Shown here: one piece after another, positions 7,045 through 14,827 of the stretch | Layout of the letters: each line of letters opens with the position of its first letter | How positions within the stretch are numbered: position 1 is the stretch's first letter | Assembly: GCA_001871765.1 (NCBI GenBank) | Contig: MNVN01000022.1 | Coordinates: 1 to 45,332 of the forward strand | Length of the DNA stretch: 45,332 nt | Source of the DNA: Candidatus Nomurabacteria bacterium CG1_02_43_90 | GTDB lineage: Bacteria > Patescibacteriota > Minisyncoccia > Phycocordibacterales > UBA1550 | Direction: 5' to 3' | Notes under the pieces: model-generated | What the model was told of the DNA's origin: nothing | Seen by the model: the letters and a program-made list of their open reading frames with translations, nothing else | Database searches by the model: none | Position numbers and translations under genes: made by a program

Positions 7045-9570
7045 TTACTCAGTTTGTAATTGTATTGTAAAAACAGTTTTATTAAAAACTGAATCATATC
7101 CAATAAACGTAATAGTGTTTTGAGGGGAAAGAGGAGAAAAATATTCAGGGGTAAAAGAAAACATAAATGGTTCTTTATTATGTTTCTCAACTAACTGACC
7201 GTTAAAGAAAAAATCAACACGGCTTAAGGGGTATTTCCCTGTACTTATAACATTAATATTTAAAGGTTTGTTTGCTGTATGAGGTATATTAAAATCAACA
7301 CCTTGCACAGAAAGAATAGGAGATGATCCAAGGGAGTGATTCGTTTCATATTCAACAGGAATGCCACTAAGATCGCCTTCTTTGATATTTTGTGATGCAA
7401 CCCAGTTACGGACAGGTATTTCCCAAAGATTGAACTGAGGGTCATTTTGGGGGTTAATAGGGTCTGGTCCACGAGGGTTACTCTTATCTACCCAATACAA
7501 AATAGAGTGAACACTAGGAACAACTACCACACTCTTCATTTCTTGAGGTGTTTCTGGTGTTGCGAGTTTTCCTGAAGAGGTATCAATAATGTATTTTTCA
7601 CCTCCTTTCCATATACCCTGAAGAGGAGCAGGGAGTGCGGTTAAATCTTCTTTTTCTGGAGGAATAAATCGTTCCGTAGGGGTTAATTTTAAAGCTTCTT
7701 CCATAAAAGCGTGCCATACAGGGGTAATAATAAATCCAGCTATATTTTTTTGCATAGATTTATTATTATTGTTTCCTGCCCACATACCTACGGCAATATT
7801 AGGAGTATATCCAACTGTCCATACATCACGATAGTCGTTCGTAGTACCTGTTTTTACCGCGACGTCTTTTCCAGGGAAATAAAGAGAGGAATCTGAACCA
7901 AACTCTGGTGTTCGAGCTTTATTATCTGCTAAAATATCCGTTATTTTTCGAGCAACTTCACTCGGAATAACTTCTTCGGGGTTATTATTAAACTGTTCAA
8001 TAATAGCACCATTTTTATCCTCTATTTGTAGAATTGATTGGGCTGGGTTTCTCACTCCATCATTTGCAAAAACACCATATGCACTAGTGAGTTCAAGAAG
8101 TGAAACCTCCCCTCCACCAAGAACTAACGTAAGTCCATATTGGTCTGCATTTGTGAGGCTTGTTATACCCATTTTCCGAGCAGTGGTTATGGAATCATTA
8201 ATTCCAGTAAGATAAAGTGTTTTAATTGCGGGGATATTCAACGATTGAGCAAGCGCATCACGAAGAGAAACAGGGCCACGGTACTTCCCATCATAGTTTT
8301 CTGGGACATAACAATCTTTTTGTTTTACACCTGCATAAAGGGGAATCCCTTGAGCATCACAGGTTGTAGAGAAGTTTGTTTTAAGATCAAAGACCGTGGT
8401 TTCGGGAGTATACCCCTTCATAAAAGCAGTACTATAAACAAAAGGCTTAAAAGTAGAACCAGGCTGGCGGTGTGCAAGAGCAACATTAAAGTTCCCTTCG
8501 TTTTTTACATCAAAGTAATCTCGCGATCCAACCATAGCAAGCACTTGGCCATTTTTTGGGTTAATTGCTACAAGCGCCATATTTTTTGCGTTAAAGTTTT
8601 TTTCAGTGCTTGGTCCAAATTGGTTAATAACCTCTTCTGCTTTTTTTTGAAGAGTATAATCAAGAGTTGTTATTACTTTATAACCATTTTCTTCTATAGC
8701 AAGTTCACCATATTTTTCCGCAAGGTATTCTTTTATCCACTCTACAAAATGAGGAGCCTTTATTCCTGTTGGTTCTTTTGCTAAAAATAAAACCTTTTCT
8801 GAAAGAGCAGAGGCGTACTCTTGGTCGTTTATATAACCTAAATCATGTATACGTTGTAATACGAGATTTTTTCTATTATCGAGTTTGTCTCGATTATTTC
8901 CGTAAGGAGAATAATAAGTTGGTGCATTAGGGATTGCTGCAAGATATGCTGATTCCCCAAGAGTGAGATCTAAAGGGTTTTTTCCAAAGAATGACATACT
9001 TGCTTCTCTTATACCGTAAATATTCCCTCCGTAAGGAATCTCGTTTAAATAAAGTTCAAGAATCTGGTCTTTTGAAAAAACTTGCTCAAGTTTATAGGAA
9101 AGAATAATTTCCTTCAGTTTGCGAGTAATAAGTTTTTCGTCAGTGAGGAGTGTTTTTTTGACAACTTGTTGAGTTATTGTCGAACCACCACCCCGTGTTC
9201 CACCAAAAAGAATAGCACGTGCTGTTCCTGTGAAGCTTATTGCCCCATGTTGATAAAAACCAGAATCTTCAATTGAAATAACAGCTTTTTTAAGTAATGG
9301 AGAGATTTCTTCAAAAGGAGTAATTGTTCTCTTAATATCTTGATGTACGTCATAAAGAAGAATTTTCCCTGTACGATCATATATTTTTGTTGATTCCACA
9401 ACCTTTCTTTCATGAAAGGTATTAAAATCGGGGATCTTCATAAAAGAAGACCAAAGGAGAATGATTCCCGTAATAACAAAAAAGACGCTCACAAAAAATA
9501 AAAAAATATTTTTTCCATGAACTAATAATTTATGCACCCTCCTTTTTTTTGACTGTGCGTGTTGCACCAT
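7045..9570 (-). CDS. Class A penicillin-binding protein (glycosyltransferase/transpeptidase)
   Basis: 841 residues from the ATG at 9570; an in-frame upstream ATG at 9594 would lie over the likely -10 box TACTAT, so the shorter start is preferred. After a basic N terminus and one TM helix comes the GT51 domain (EDSGFYQHGAIS, GGSTITQQ and KEIILSYKLEQVFSKDQILE motifs), which polymerises lipid II. The transpeptidase domain has the catalytic STFK (about residue 373), SLN (about 440) and KTGTT (about 573) motifs and cross-links stem peptides. The last 90 residues look like an Ig/Fn3-like module (FFFNGQLVEKHNKEPFMFSF). It is divergent from tyrS. Confidence 0.95.
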   Translation of the reverse strand: MVQHAQSKKRRVHKLLVHGKNIFLFFVSVFFVITGIILLWSSFMKIPDFNTFHERKVVESTKIYDRTGKILLYDVHQDIKRTITPFEEISPLLKKAVISIEDSGFYQHGAISFTGTARAILFGGTRGGGSTITQQVVKKTLLTDEKLITRKLKEIILSYKLEQVFSKDQILELYLNEIPYGGNIYGIREASMSFFGKNPLDLTLGESAYLAAIPNAPTYYSPYGNNRDKLDNRKNLVLQRIHDLGYINDQEYASALSEKVLFLAKEPTGIKAPHFVEWIKEYLAEKYGELAIEENGYKVITTLDYTLQKKAEEVINQFGPSTEKNFNAKNMALVAINPKNGQVLAMVGSRDYFDVKNEGNFNVALAHRQPGSTFKPFVYSTAFMKGYTPETTVFDLKTNFSTTCDAQGIPLYAGVKQKDCYVPENYDGKYRGPVSLRDALAQSLNIPAIKTLYLTGINDSITTARKMGITSLTNADQYGLTLVLGGGEVSLLELTSAYGVFANDGVRNPAQSILQIEDKNGAIIEQFNNNPEEVIPSEVARKITDILADNKARTPEFGSDSSLYFPGKDVAVKTGTTNDYRDVWTVGYTPNIAVGMWAGNNNNKSMQKNIAGFIITPVWHAFMEEALKLTPTERFIPPEKEDLTALPAPLQGIWKGGEKYIIDTSSGKLATPETPQEMKSVVVVPSVHSILYWVDKSNPRGPDPINPQNDPQFNLWEIPVRNWVASQNIKEGDLSGIPVEYETNHSLGSSPILSVQGVDFNIPHTANKPLNINVISTGKYPLSRVDFFFNGQLVEKHNKEPFMFSFTPEYFSPLSPQNTITFIGYDSVFNKTVFTIQLQTE

Positions 9571-9642
9571 ATGAATATATGAATAGTACCACAAAAAATA
9601 GGAGTGGGCGAATGTTTGTTTTTATGATAAAATATACCAACT

Positions 9643-11022
9643 ATGACTCTTGAGGAAAAAATAAATGATTTACTAACCTCTGATGAGGGTACCTTTATTG
9701 ACCCCCAAGGTTCCTTTAAAGAAAAACTCTTAAAAAAAGCAAAAGGGGAGTATTCAGGAGAAATTATCATTAAGTTTGGTGTTGACCCAACACGCCCAGA
9801 CATTCATCTTGGACACGCCGTTGTTCTTCAAAAATTACGTAAATTTCAAGACTTGGGATGTAAGGTAATTTTTCTTGTAGGTGATTTTACTGCTTCCATA
9901 GGTGACCCCACAGGAAAAAGTAAGGTTCGCCCTGAGTTAGAACAACAAGAAATTGAAAGTAATATGAATACCTATCTTTCGCAGGTTGGGAAAATCCTCT
10001 TATTAGACCCCGCTGTATTTTCTTGGATTAGAAACTCAGATTGGTTCTACGGAGTAAGTGACCTTCTTCCTGATGAGCGATTAAATAATGAGTTAAGGGA
10101 AAAAAATATTGACTCAAACTCATTTTTAGGAAAAGCGTATTTGTATGAAAAAACACGCATGCAAGTTACGGAGCTTAAAAAAAAGGAAGTAGTAGGCATC
10201 ACGTTACGTGGTTTATTTTGGACACTTGGAAGAATAACCCATGCACAACTTATTGAAAGGGATATGTTCCAGAACCGTCTCAAAGAGGGTAGCCCTCTTT
10301 TTGTTCACGAGATGTTGTACCCTATTCTTCAAGGGGTAGATTCTCTTGCCCTCTATAATATTTATGGAGCCTGCGACCTAGAAATTGGAGGAACTGACCA
10401 AACCTTTAATATGCTTATGGGTCGTGAGGTAATGAAGATAAACAAACAACCTGAGCAGGCAGTGATAAGCATGGAAATTCTCGTTGGGTTAGATGGAAAA
10501 GAAAAAATGAGTAAAAGTTTGGGTAACTATGTTGGTATCACCGACGAACCACATGATATGTTTGGAAAAATAATGTCCATCCCCGATTTATCAATGATAA
10601 GTTATTACAAACTCTGTACTTCTGCTGAAAAAGAAAGAATTCAGATGGTAGAAAAAAAACTTAGGGATACAGCAATAAATCCACGAGACGTCAAGCTTGA
10701 CCTTGCTGAGGAAATTACGGCAATATATCACGGTGCCGAAAAAGCAAAACAATCCCGTGAAGCATTCCTCTCTACGTTTCAAAAAAAAGAAATTCCTGAG
10801 GAGATAGAGGAACTTAAAATGAATGAATCTGAATTATTTTCTGACCTTTTTGTGCGCGGGAAAATAGTTTCTTCAAAGAGTGATTGGCGTCGTCTTGTAG
10901 AAGAGGGGGCCGTAAAACATCTTCGGGATAATAATGAAGAAGAAAAAATAACTAATTACCTTGAGAGTGCTGTTCCTGGTGTTTATAAAATAGGGAAAAG
11001 GAGATTCGTAAAAATTATATAA
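9643..11022 (+). CDS. tyrS: Tyrosine--tRNA ligase
   Basis: 459 residues. A class I synthetase charging tRNA-Tyr. The HIGH-type motif is HLGH (about residues 57-60, in DPTRPDIHLGHAV), followed by GDFTASIGDPTGKS, typical of TyrRS. The second motif is KMSKS near residue 289 in KEKMSKSLGNYVG. The C-terminal 80 residues (VSSKSDWRRLVEEGAVKHL) form an S4-like RNA-binding domain. The C-terminal placement and NMLMGREVM segment fit the TyrRS branch common in CPR and some other bacteria. A TAAAAT box at 9628-9633 would give a leader of about 3 bases. Confidence 0.96.
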   Translation: MTLEEKINDLLTSDEGTFIDPQGSFKEKLLKKAKGEYSGEIIIKFGVDPTRPDIHLGHAVVLQKLRKFQDLGCKVIFLVGDFTASIGDPTGKSKVRPELEQQEIESNMNTYLSQVGKILLLDPAVFSWIRNSDWFYGVSDLLPDERLNNELREKNIDSNSFLGKAYLYEKTRMQVTELKKKEVVGITLRGLFWTLGRITHAQLIERDMFQNRLKEGSPLFVHEMLYPILQGVDSLALYNIYGACDLEIGGTDQTFNMLMGREVMKINKQPEQAVISMEILVGLDGKEKMSKSLGNYVGITDEPHDMFGKIMSIPDLSMISYYKLCTSAEKERIQMVEKKLRDTAINPRDVKLDLAEEITAIYHGAEKAKQSREAFLSTFQKKEIPEEIEELKMNESELFSDLFVRGKIVSSKSDWRRLVEEGAVKHLRDNNEEEKITNYLESAVPGVYKIGKRRFVKII

Positions 11023-11072
11023 CCTATAACAAAAAAACGCGTAGCCTGAGCTACACGTTTTTTTGTTATAGG
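11023..11072. terminator. Bidirectional terminator after tyrS
   Basis: Arms of about 23 bases, nearly perfect (11023-11045 and 11050-11072), around CTGA. They include A7 on the left and T7 on the right, so it can end tyrS and the small minus-strand gene at 11078. Confidence 0.85.
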
Positions 11073-11077
11073 TAGAG

Positions 11078-11212
11078 CTATTCAGTATCAGAAGATCTTG
11101 GGAAATCGTCCCCCTCAAGGAGGTCATCGTCTTCTCCTAAGTCTTCTCCGTCAAAATCAACCTCGTCACTCATATCGATTATTTCATCGCCTACTAGTTC
11201 ATCTTCAGACAT
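11078..11212 (-). CDS. Small, highly acidic hypothetical protein
   Basis: 44 residues from ATG to TAG. More than 40% of residues are Asp or Glu (MSEDELVGDEIIDMSDEVDF then a run of E/D and LLEGDDFPRSSDTE). No known motif or TM helix. No ribosome-binding site is visible upstream. The gene shares the bidirectional terminator with tyrS, and its reading frame has clean coding character, which supports it being real. Function unknown. Confidence 0.5.
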   Translation of the reverse strand: MSEDELVGDEIIDMSDEVDFDGEDLGEDDDLLEGDDFPRSSDTE

Positions 11213-11355
11213 AGTTTATATGTAAATTAAGTACCCGAAACAATGTTTAAAATTACGGGACTCAATAGTTGTAGCAGAAAGTTTTTTCCTCCGCAAGCAT
11301 TTTTTCTTAAAATTGTGGATAACGTGTGGAAATCAATAGGGACCTATAAATACCC
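11213..11355. other. Short gap with a perfect DnaA box on the minus strand
   Basis: 143 bases between the acidic ORF and ruvC. TGTGGATAA (reverse complement of TTATCCACA) is at 11314-11322. This is about 5.7 kb from the dnaA-dnaN spacer. It could titrate DnaA or be a chance match. Confidence 0.4.
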
Positions 11356-11844
11356 TTATTTTATAACGTTGTTTATAGGTCGAGAATATGCAAAATGAGT
11401 GAGCCCAATAGCGATTGCATCCATTTCATCATCCTGTTTTATTGATTCTGCTCCAGAAACAAGCTTTTTCACCATCGACATGACTTGTATTTTTGTTGCT
11501 TTCCCATACCCGGTTGTTGCAACCTTGATTTGGAGGGGTGTATATTCATAAATTTCGAGACCAAGGATGCGTGCTTGATAAAGAATCGCTCCCCGCGCCT
11601 CAGCCACACGCATCGCTGTTTTTTGGTTGGTTTCGATGAACAGGTTTTCAATTGCGAGTGCTTGGGGGGAAAATTCTTCAACGACTCGCGCAACCTCTTT
11701 TCCTAAGAGTTCAAGTCGGTCAAAGAAGGGAAGGGAAGCACTCGTTTTGAAACACTCAGAAAAAAGAAGTTCTTCTTTTTTATTCTTCTCAATAATAGCA
11801 ATACCTATTCGTTCATAGCCGGGGTCGATAGAAATGATTCTCAT
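11356..11844 (-). CDS. ruvC: Crossover junction endodeoxyribonuclease RuvC
   Basis: 162 residues from the ATG at 11844. The frame opens further upstream, but a TACACT -10 box ends exactly six bases before this ATG and the family starts here (MRIISIDPGYERIG). RuvC cuts Holliday junctions. Catalytic acids are visible: D7 in IDPG, E in ALAIENLF (about 68), and the C-terminal pair in KQDDEMDAIAIGLTH (about 139-146). It sits downstream of yebC, and ruvB and ruvA occur separately in the window. Confidence 0.95.
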   Translation of the reverse strand: MRIISIDPGYERIGIAIIEKNKKEELLFSECFKTSASLPFFDRLELLGKEVARVVEEFSPQALAIENLFIETNQKTAMRVAEARGAILYQARILGLEIYEYTPLQIKVATTGYGKATKIQVMSMVKKLVSGAESIKQDDEMDAIAIGLTHFAYSRPINNVIK

Positions 11845-11935
11845 AGTTCTAGTGTAACACACTAAAAAGAGGTAAATCTCAATCGTAATATCTTGACATA
11901 CCGTCACCTGCAATTACTTTAAGAGTTTTGTAAAA

Positions 11936-12466
11936 TTACTCCGCATTCGTGTACACCTCTTGCACATCATCATGGTCATCGAGCTCTTCAAGGAGAGAGG
12001 AAAGTGTCTCACCATCTTCGTCAGAAAGGGGAACGGTTGTCTGTGGGTCATACCCCTCATTTGTTTTAAGGAAAGCCCAAAGTGCGGCACCTTGTCCTGC
12101 GAGAGAAAGACCTCGTTTTGAAAGAAGGTGTTTTATTTCTGCAACGGTACGGTTTTTATTATCAGTAAGTCCTTCAATAATAAGTGCGCATCCTCCTGGC
12201 CCGTATGCCTCATAAAGTACTGCTTCCATGTTACCCGCATCACCGCCTGCACCTTTTTTTACGGCGCGGTCAATAATATCTGATGACATGTATTCTTTTT
12301 TTGCACGTTCAATTACTGCTCGAAGTCCTGGAGAGGTAAGGTTTCCACCAGCCTTTTTGGACTCGAGGGCAATAAGGCGCGAGAGCTTTCCAAAAACTTT
12401 GCTTCGTTTTCCGTCGGTTACCGCCTTTTTATTCTTTATCTGTGACCATTTATTATGTCCGGACAT
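11936..12466 (-). CDS. yebC: YebC/PmpR family protein (short form)
   Basis: 176 residues against about 240 in most bacteria. The N-terminal domain is intact: MSGHNKWSQIKNKKAVTDG, then LIALESKKAGGN and AKKEYMSSDIIDRAVKKGAG, and YEAYGPGGCALIIEGLTDN. The C-terminal end LEELDDHDDVQEVYTNAE is also conserved. About 60 residues of the domain between GAALWAFLK and the end are missing, so this is an internally shortened form rather than a truncated gene. YebC proteins act as ribosome-associated factors at proline stretches or as transcription regulators. A TTGCAA-17-TATGAT promoter lies upstream with a leader of about 15 bases. Confidence 0.92.
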   Translation of the reverse strand: MSGHNKWSQIKNKKAVTDGKRSKVFGKLSRLIALESKKAGGNLTSPGLRAVIERAKKEYMSSDIIDRAVKKGAGGDAGNMEAVLYEAYGPGGCALIIEGLTDNKNRTVAEIKHLLSKRGLSLAGQGAALWAFLKTNEGYDPQTTVPLSDEDGETLSSLLEELDDHDDVQEVYTNAE

Positions 12467-12487
12467 TTTGTTTACTGTTATGGGGTA

Positions 12488-12539
12488 ATCATACCTGACA
12501 GAACAACTTTTTGCAAAAATGAGGTATTTTGGGTATTGT
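12488..12539. promoter_or_regulatory. Divergent promoters sharing one palindromic -35 box
   Basis: TTGCAA at 12511-12516 is its own reverse complement. Leftward, a 17-base spacer leads to TATGAT (12488-12493) for yebC. Rightward, a 17-base spacer leads to TATTGT (12534-12539) for the 12562 gene. Only one polymerase could use the hexamer at a time. Confidence 0.55.
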
Positions 12540-12561
12540 TAAAGCAGTAGTCCTTTTAATT

Positions 12562-12909
12562 ATGGGAGTTTTTGTTATGACATACTTTCTTATTGGAGTT
12601 TTTTACGGAATTCTTTCTTTAACTACACTTGTCTACATTCTTTGGCACTGTGTCTTTTTTCTTTCTGAGCACGGTTGTGTGGTGTGGAACGAGGATGTTT
12701 ATCTAACGGCTATGATTTTTGATCTCTCTAAAATCTTTGAATGGAGAATGCTGTTGTATGTCCTCCTTGCTCTTGTGTGGCCATGCCTTATTGTTCTCGT
12801 TATGGTTTTTATTCCTTATTGGCGTGATCCTTATAGAAACCTACCTCGTTTCCGCAAAAAAATATACCGCTATTTTTTCAGCGGGTTTGGAAAAGTTCAA
12901 ATTAATTGA
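12562..12909 (+). CDS. Hypothetical integral membrane protein
   Basis: 115 residues from ATG 12562. A longer TTG-started frame from 12529 would begin before the predicted transcription start (about 12546), so it is not used. A second ATG at 12577 has GGGAG eight bases upstream and may be the true start. Three hydrophobic segments are seen: the N terminus through ILSLTTLVYILWHCVFFL, then MLLYVLLALVWPCLIVLVMVF, followed by a basic tail (FRKKIYRYFF). No family recognised. It lies between yebC and ruvB but on the other strand and has its own terminator. Confidence 0.55.
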   Translation: MGVFVMTYFLIGVFYGILSLTTLVYILWHCVFFLSEHGCVVWNEDVYLTAMIFDLSKIFEWRMLLYVLLALVWPCLIVLVMVFIPYWRDPYRNLPRFRKKIYRYFFSGFGKVQIN

Positions 12910-12921
12910 AATTTGTCATTA

Positions 12922-12953
12922 AAAACAGCACATCGCACACGATATGCTGTTTT
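12922..12953 (+). terminator. Terminator after the 12562 gene
   Basis: Arms 12922-12935 and 12940-12953 (14 bases, one mismatch) around a 4-base loop, followed by TTTCTTTT. Confidence 0.7.
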
Positions 12954-12968
12954 CTTTTGCAACAACCA

Positions 12969-12999
12969 CCCTCCAGGAAGGCCGGGCCTTCCTGGAGGG
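12969..12999. repeat. Perfect GC-rich palindrome downstream of ruvB
   Basis: Two perfect 15-base arms (12969-12983 and 12985-12999) with a single central G. No T-run follows on either strand. It is unusually GC-rich for this region and lies between the stop codons of the convergent 12562 gene and ruvB. It may act as a 3'-end stabiliser of ruvB mRNA or be a mobile palindrome. Confidence 0.6.
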
Positions 13000-13010
13000 G
13001 TAAAAGGCAA

Positions 13011-14042
13011 CTATAAAAGCTTTTTCTGGAGATCTTCAGGAAGTTCAAATCCCAAGTGTTCATATGCTCGTGGAGTAGCGAGGCGCCCTCGAGGAGTACG
13101 TTCAAGAAGACCTAATTGCATTAAATAGGGTTCGTTTACTTCTTCAAGGGTCGCCATTTCTTCAGAAAGAGCAGCAGCAATGGTGGAAAGTCCTACAGGG
13201 CCACCCTTAAATTTATCAATAATAACCTCAAGAATTTTTCGATCGAGTGCAGTAAGTCCTATTTCGTCAATTTCGAGAAGAGCGAGGGCCTCGGCAACAT
13301 ATTTTGGGGAGAGGTCACCACGATGCACTTGTGCAAAATCGCGGGCACGCTTGAGGAGGTAGTTAGCAGTGCGGGGTGTTGCACGGCTTCGTTTTGCGAT
13401 TTCATGTGCAGCACCCTCGGAAAGGGTAATACCAAGAATTTGTGCCGAGCGTTTTACGATTTTTTCAATTTCATCCTCAGCATAGAATTCAAGACGAAAG
13501 GTTCCTCCAGAGAAGCGTGAACGAAGAGGGGAAGAAATGAGTGCGACGCGGGTCGTTGCTGCAATCATCGTGAAAGGAGGGAGATCGAGTTGTATTGTTC
13601 GCGCACTTGGACCCTTGCCAATAATAATATCAAGCACTCCTGATTCCATCGCAGGGTAGAGAACTTCCTCAATCATCTTGTTGAGCCGATGGATTTCATC
13701 GATAAAGAGAACATCACCAGGTGAAAGGTTGGTAAGGATGGACGCAAGGTCCCCTACTTTTTCAATTGCGGGACCAGAAGTGGATTTAACCTGACACCCC
13801 ATTTCGTTTGCAATAAGATGTGCAAGCGTAGTCTTTCCGAGCCCTGGTGGTCCATAAAAAAGAATATGTTCTGGTGGGTGTGCACGTTCTTTTGCCGCTT
13901 GGAGGAGAATTTTTAAGTTCTGTTTTATAGTTTCTTGCCCCACGTACTCTTCAAAGCGACTTGGTCGTAGGGTTTGATCAAGAAAGGAAAAATCCTGAGT
14001 GTTTTCAGGGGTTTCTGGATTTTCTGAATTAGTACTTGACAT
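13011..14042 (-). CDS. ruvB: Holliday junction branch migration helicase RuvB
   Basis: 343 residues, full length. The start region carries [20 protein letters not shown], typical of RuvB. Walker A is GPPGLGKTT (about 64-72), Walker B is [10 protein letters not shown] (about 111-120), sensor 1 is AATTR, and the arginine finger lies in [10 protein letters not shown]. The C-terminal winged helix contains the RuvB signature [17 protein letters not shown]. RuvB drives branch migration with RuvA. Its first codons overlap the -35 box of the ncRNA promoter on the opposite strand. Confidence 0.97.
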   Translation of the reverse strand: MSSTNSENPETPENTQDFSFLDQTLRPSRFEEYVGQETIKQNLKILLQAAKERAHPPEHILFYGPPGLGKTTLAHLIANEMGCQVKSTSGPAIEKVGDLASILTNLSPGDVLFIDEIHRLNKMIEEVLYPAMESGVLDIIIGKGPSARTIQLDLPPFTMIAATTRVALISSPLRSRFSGGTFRLEFYAEDEIEKIVKRSAQILGITLSEGAAHEIAKRSRATPRTANYLLKRARDFAQVHRGDLSPKYVAEALALLEIDEIGLTALDRKILEVIIDKFKGGPVGLSTIAAALSEEMATLEEVNEPYLMQLGLLERTPRGRLATPRAYEHLGFELPEDLQKKLL

Positions 14043-14064
14043 AAAAATTGTTTTGTGCTAAACT
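14036..14064 (+). promoter_or_regulatory. Strong sigma70-type promoter of the 14071 RNA
   Basis: TTGACA (14036-14041), 17-base spacer, TAAACT (14059-14064). Transcription should begin near 14071. The -35 box overlaps the first codons of ruvB on the other strand. Confidence 0.75.
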
Positions 14065-14070
14065 CGTATT

Positions 14071-14294
14071 ATCGATGACGAAGTGTCGTCGTTTATTCTC
14101 CTCTTAAGAGAAAAATAAAAGATCCTATACATAAGCCTCTTGCAGTTGGGTCCTCCGGGATTCACATGGTTTCGGACGAGGACGTGCTGGTGCTTCGCTT
14201 TATGCGACGATCACTGCCACTATCCTTAGATCGCTTCCTAACTCGGTTCCTTGTGTTCCGAGAACTGCTCGGGGTTTATGCATGAGATTTTTTT
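14071..14294 (+). ncRNA. Structured non-coding RNA of unknown family
   Basis: No convincing ORF. Bases 14130-14147 (CATAAGCCTCTTGCAGTT) pair with 14263-14280: 16 of 18 positions pair (two G-T wobbles) with a 2x2 internal loop. The helix encloses about 115 bases holding three hairpins: GTCCTC/GAGGAC (14150-14155 with 14178-14183), a helix of CGC/GCG and GGTG/CACT steps (14184-14220), and CTCGG/CCGAG (14242-14246 with 14258-14262). T7 follows at 14288-14294. A small hairpin near the 5' end (GACGA/TCGTC) precedes it. I looked for the hallmarks of tmRNA (TYC arm, CCA end, tag frame), SRP RNA (GGAA domain) and RNase P RNA and did not find them. 6S RNA or a leader element remain possible. Confidence 0.6.
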
Positions 14295-14447
14295 GTGCCG
14301 AGAATCATTTCTATAGTAGCGGGTTTACACAAAAAAAACAATCGAGAGGTTTTTGTAGACATACCATTTTGTTTGTGGTAGGGTGGTTATTGGCTGTACT
14401 GGAGCTCGCACCAATTTGCGAGAGTGTTTTTATAAAGGGAAACAGAA

Positions 14448-14774
14448 ATGGGGAAAGCATTAGTGGTGGGGTTTTCTCATCAAACAGGATCAAGGCTCGA
14501 AGGTTCCCTCCGCGGGTATCGTGTTGAAAGGGTGAGAAGTTTCACCGATGCGCTGCACAAGATGGGTGAAAAAGAATTTGACCTTATTGTGGTGAACGCT
14601 GATTGTTTCAGTAACGATCAGATTTCCACTGTTTACAGAATGCAATATGGAAAATGTTCCCAAATCGTTGTAATACACGGGGAAAAAAGTAGAAGAAAAC
14701 CCCTTGTCGCAGAAGGTCTCGCGTTTGTTTCAATGAGTGGCGCGGCCCAGCACTTCGTCTCTCTTGCGGGTTAA
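14448..14774 (+). CDS. Receiver-like (CheY-fold) protein lacking phosphorylation residues
   Basis: 108 residues. The pattern of alternating strands and helices fits a response-regulator receiver domain: strand KALVVGFS, strand RVERVRS, helix FTDALHKMGEKE, strand FDLIVVNADCF, strand SQIVVIHGE, strand GLAFVSMSG. The acidic pair after strand 1 is G-F-S here, the phosphoacceptor Asp at the end of strand 3 is Asn (DLIVVN), and the conserved Lys is absent. So the fold is inferred but phosphorylation is unlikely. The leader carries a CTCGCA/TGCGAG hairpin (14405-14421) and a weak AAGGGA site. It lies just behind the structured RNA and has its own terminator. Confidence 0.6.
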   Translation: MGKALVVGFSHQTGSRLEGSLRGYRVERVRSFTDALHKMGEKEFDLIVVNADCFSNDQISTVYRMQYGKCSQIVVIHGEKSRRKPLVAEGLAFVSMSGAAQHFVSLAG

Positions 14775-14790
14775 TAAAAACCCGCACAAA

Positions 14791-14820
14791 AAAACCGCCA
14801 ACGAAGCTGTTGGTGGTTTT
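14791..14820. terminator. Terminator between the receiver-like gene and pilB
   Basis: Arms 14791-14802 and 14809-14820 (12 bases, one G-T pair) around GAAGCT, with A-rich and T-rich ends, so it works in both directions for the two convergent genes. Confidence 0.8.
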
Positions 14821-14827
14821 TCCCTTT

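Noticed and set aside
8140-8784. Plus-strand open frame of 214 codons
   Set aside because: Lies inside the well-supported PBP gene on the other strand; Cys/Ser-rich shadow translation.
12913-13128. Plus-strand open frame of 71 codons over the 12969 palindrome
   Set aside because: Translation is dominated by the palindrome and overlaps the end of ruvB.
14071-14294. tmRNA, SRP RNA or RNase P RNA as identity of the structured RNA
   Set aside because: No T arm and CCA end or tag frame (tmRNA), no GGAA-type domain IV (SRP), no conserved P4-type segments (RNase P).
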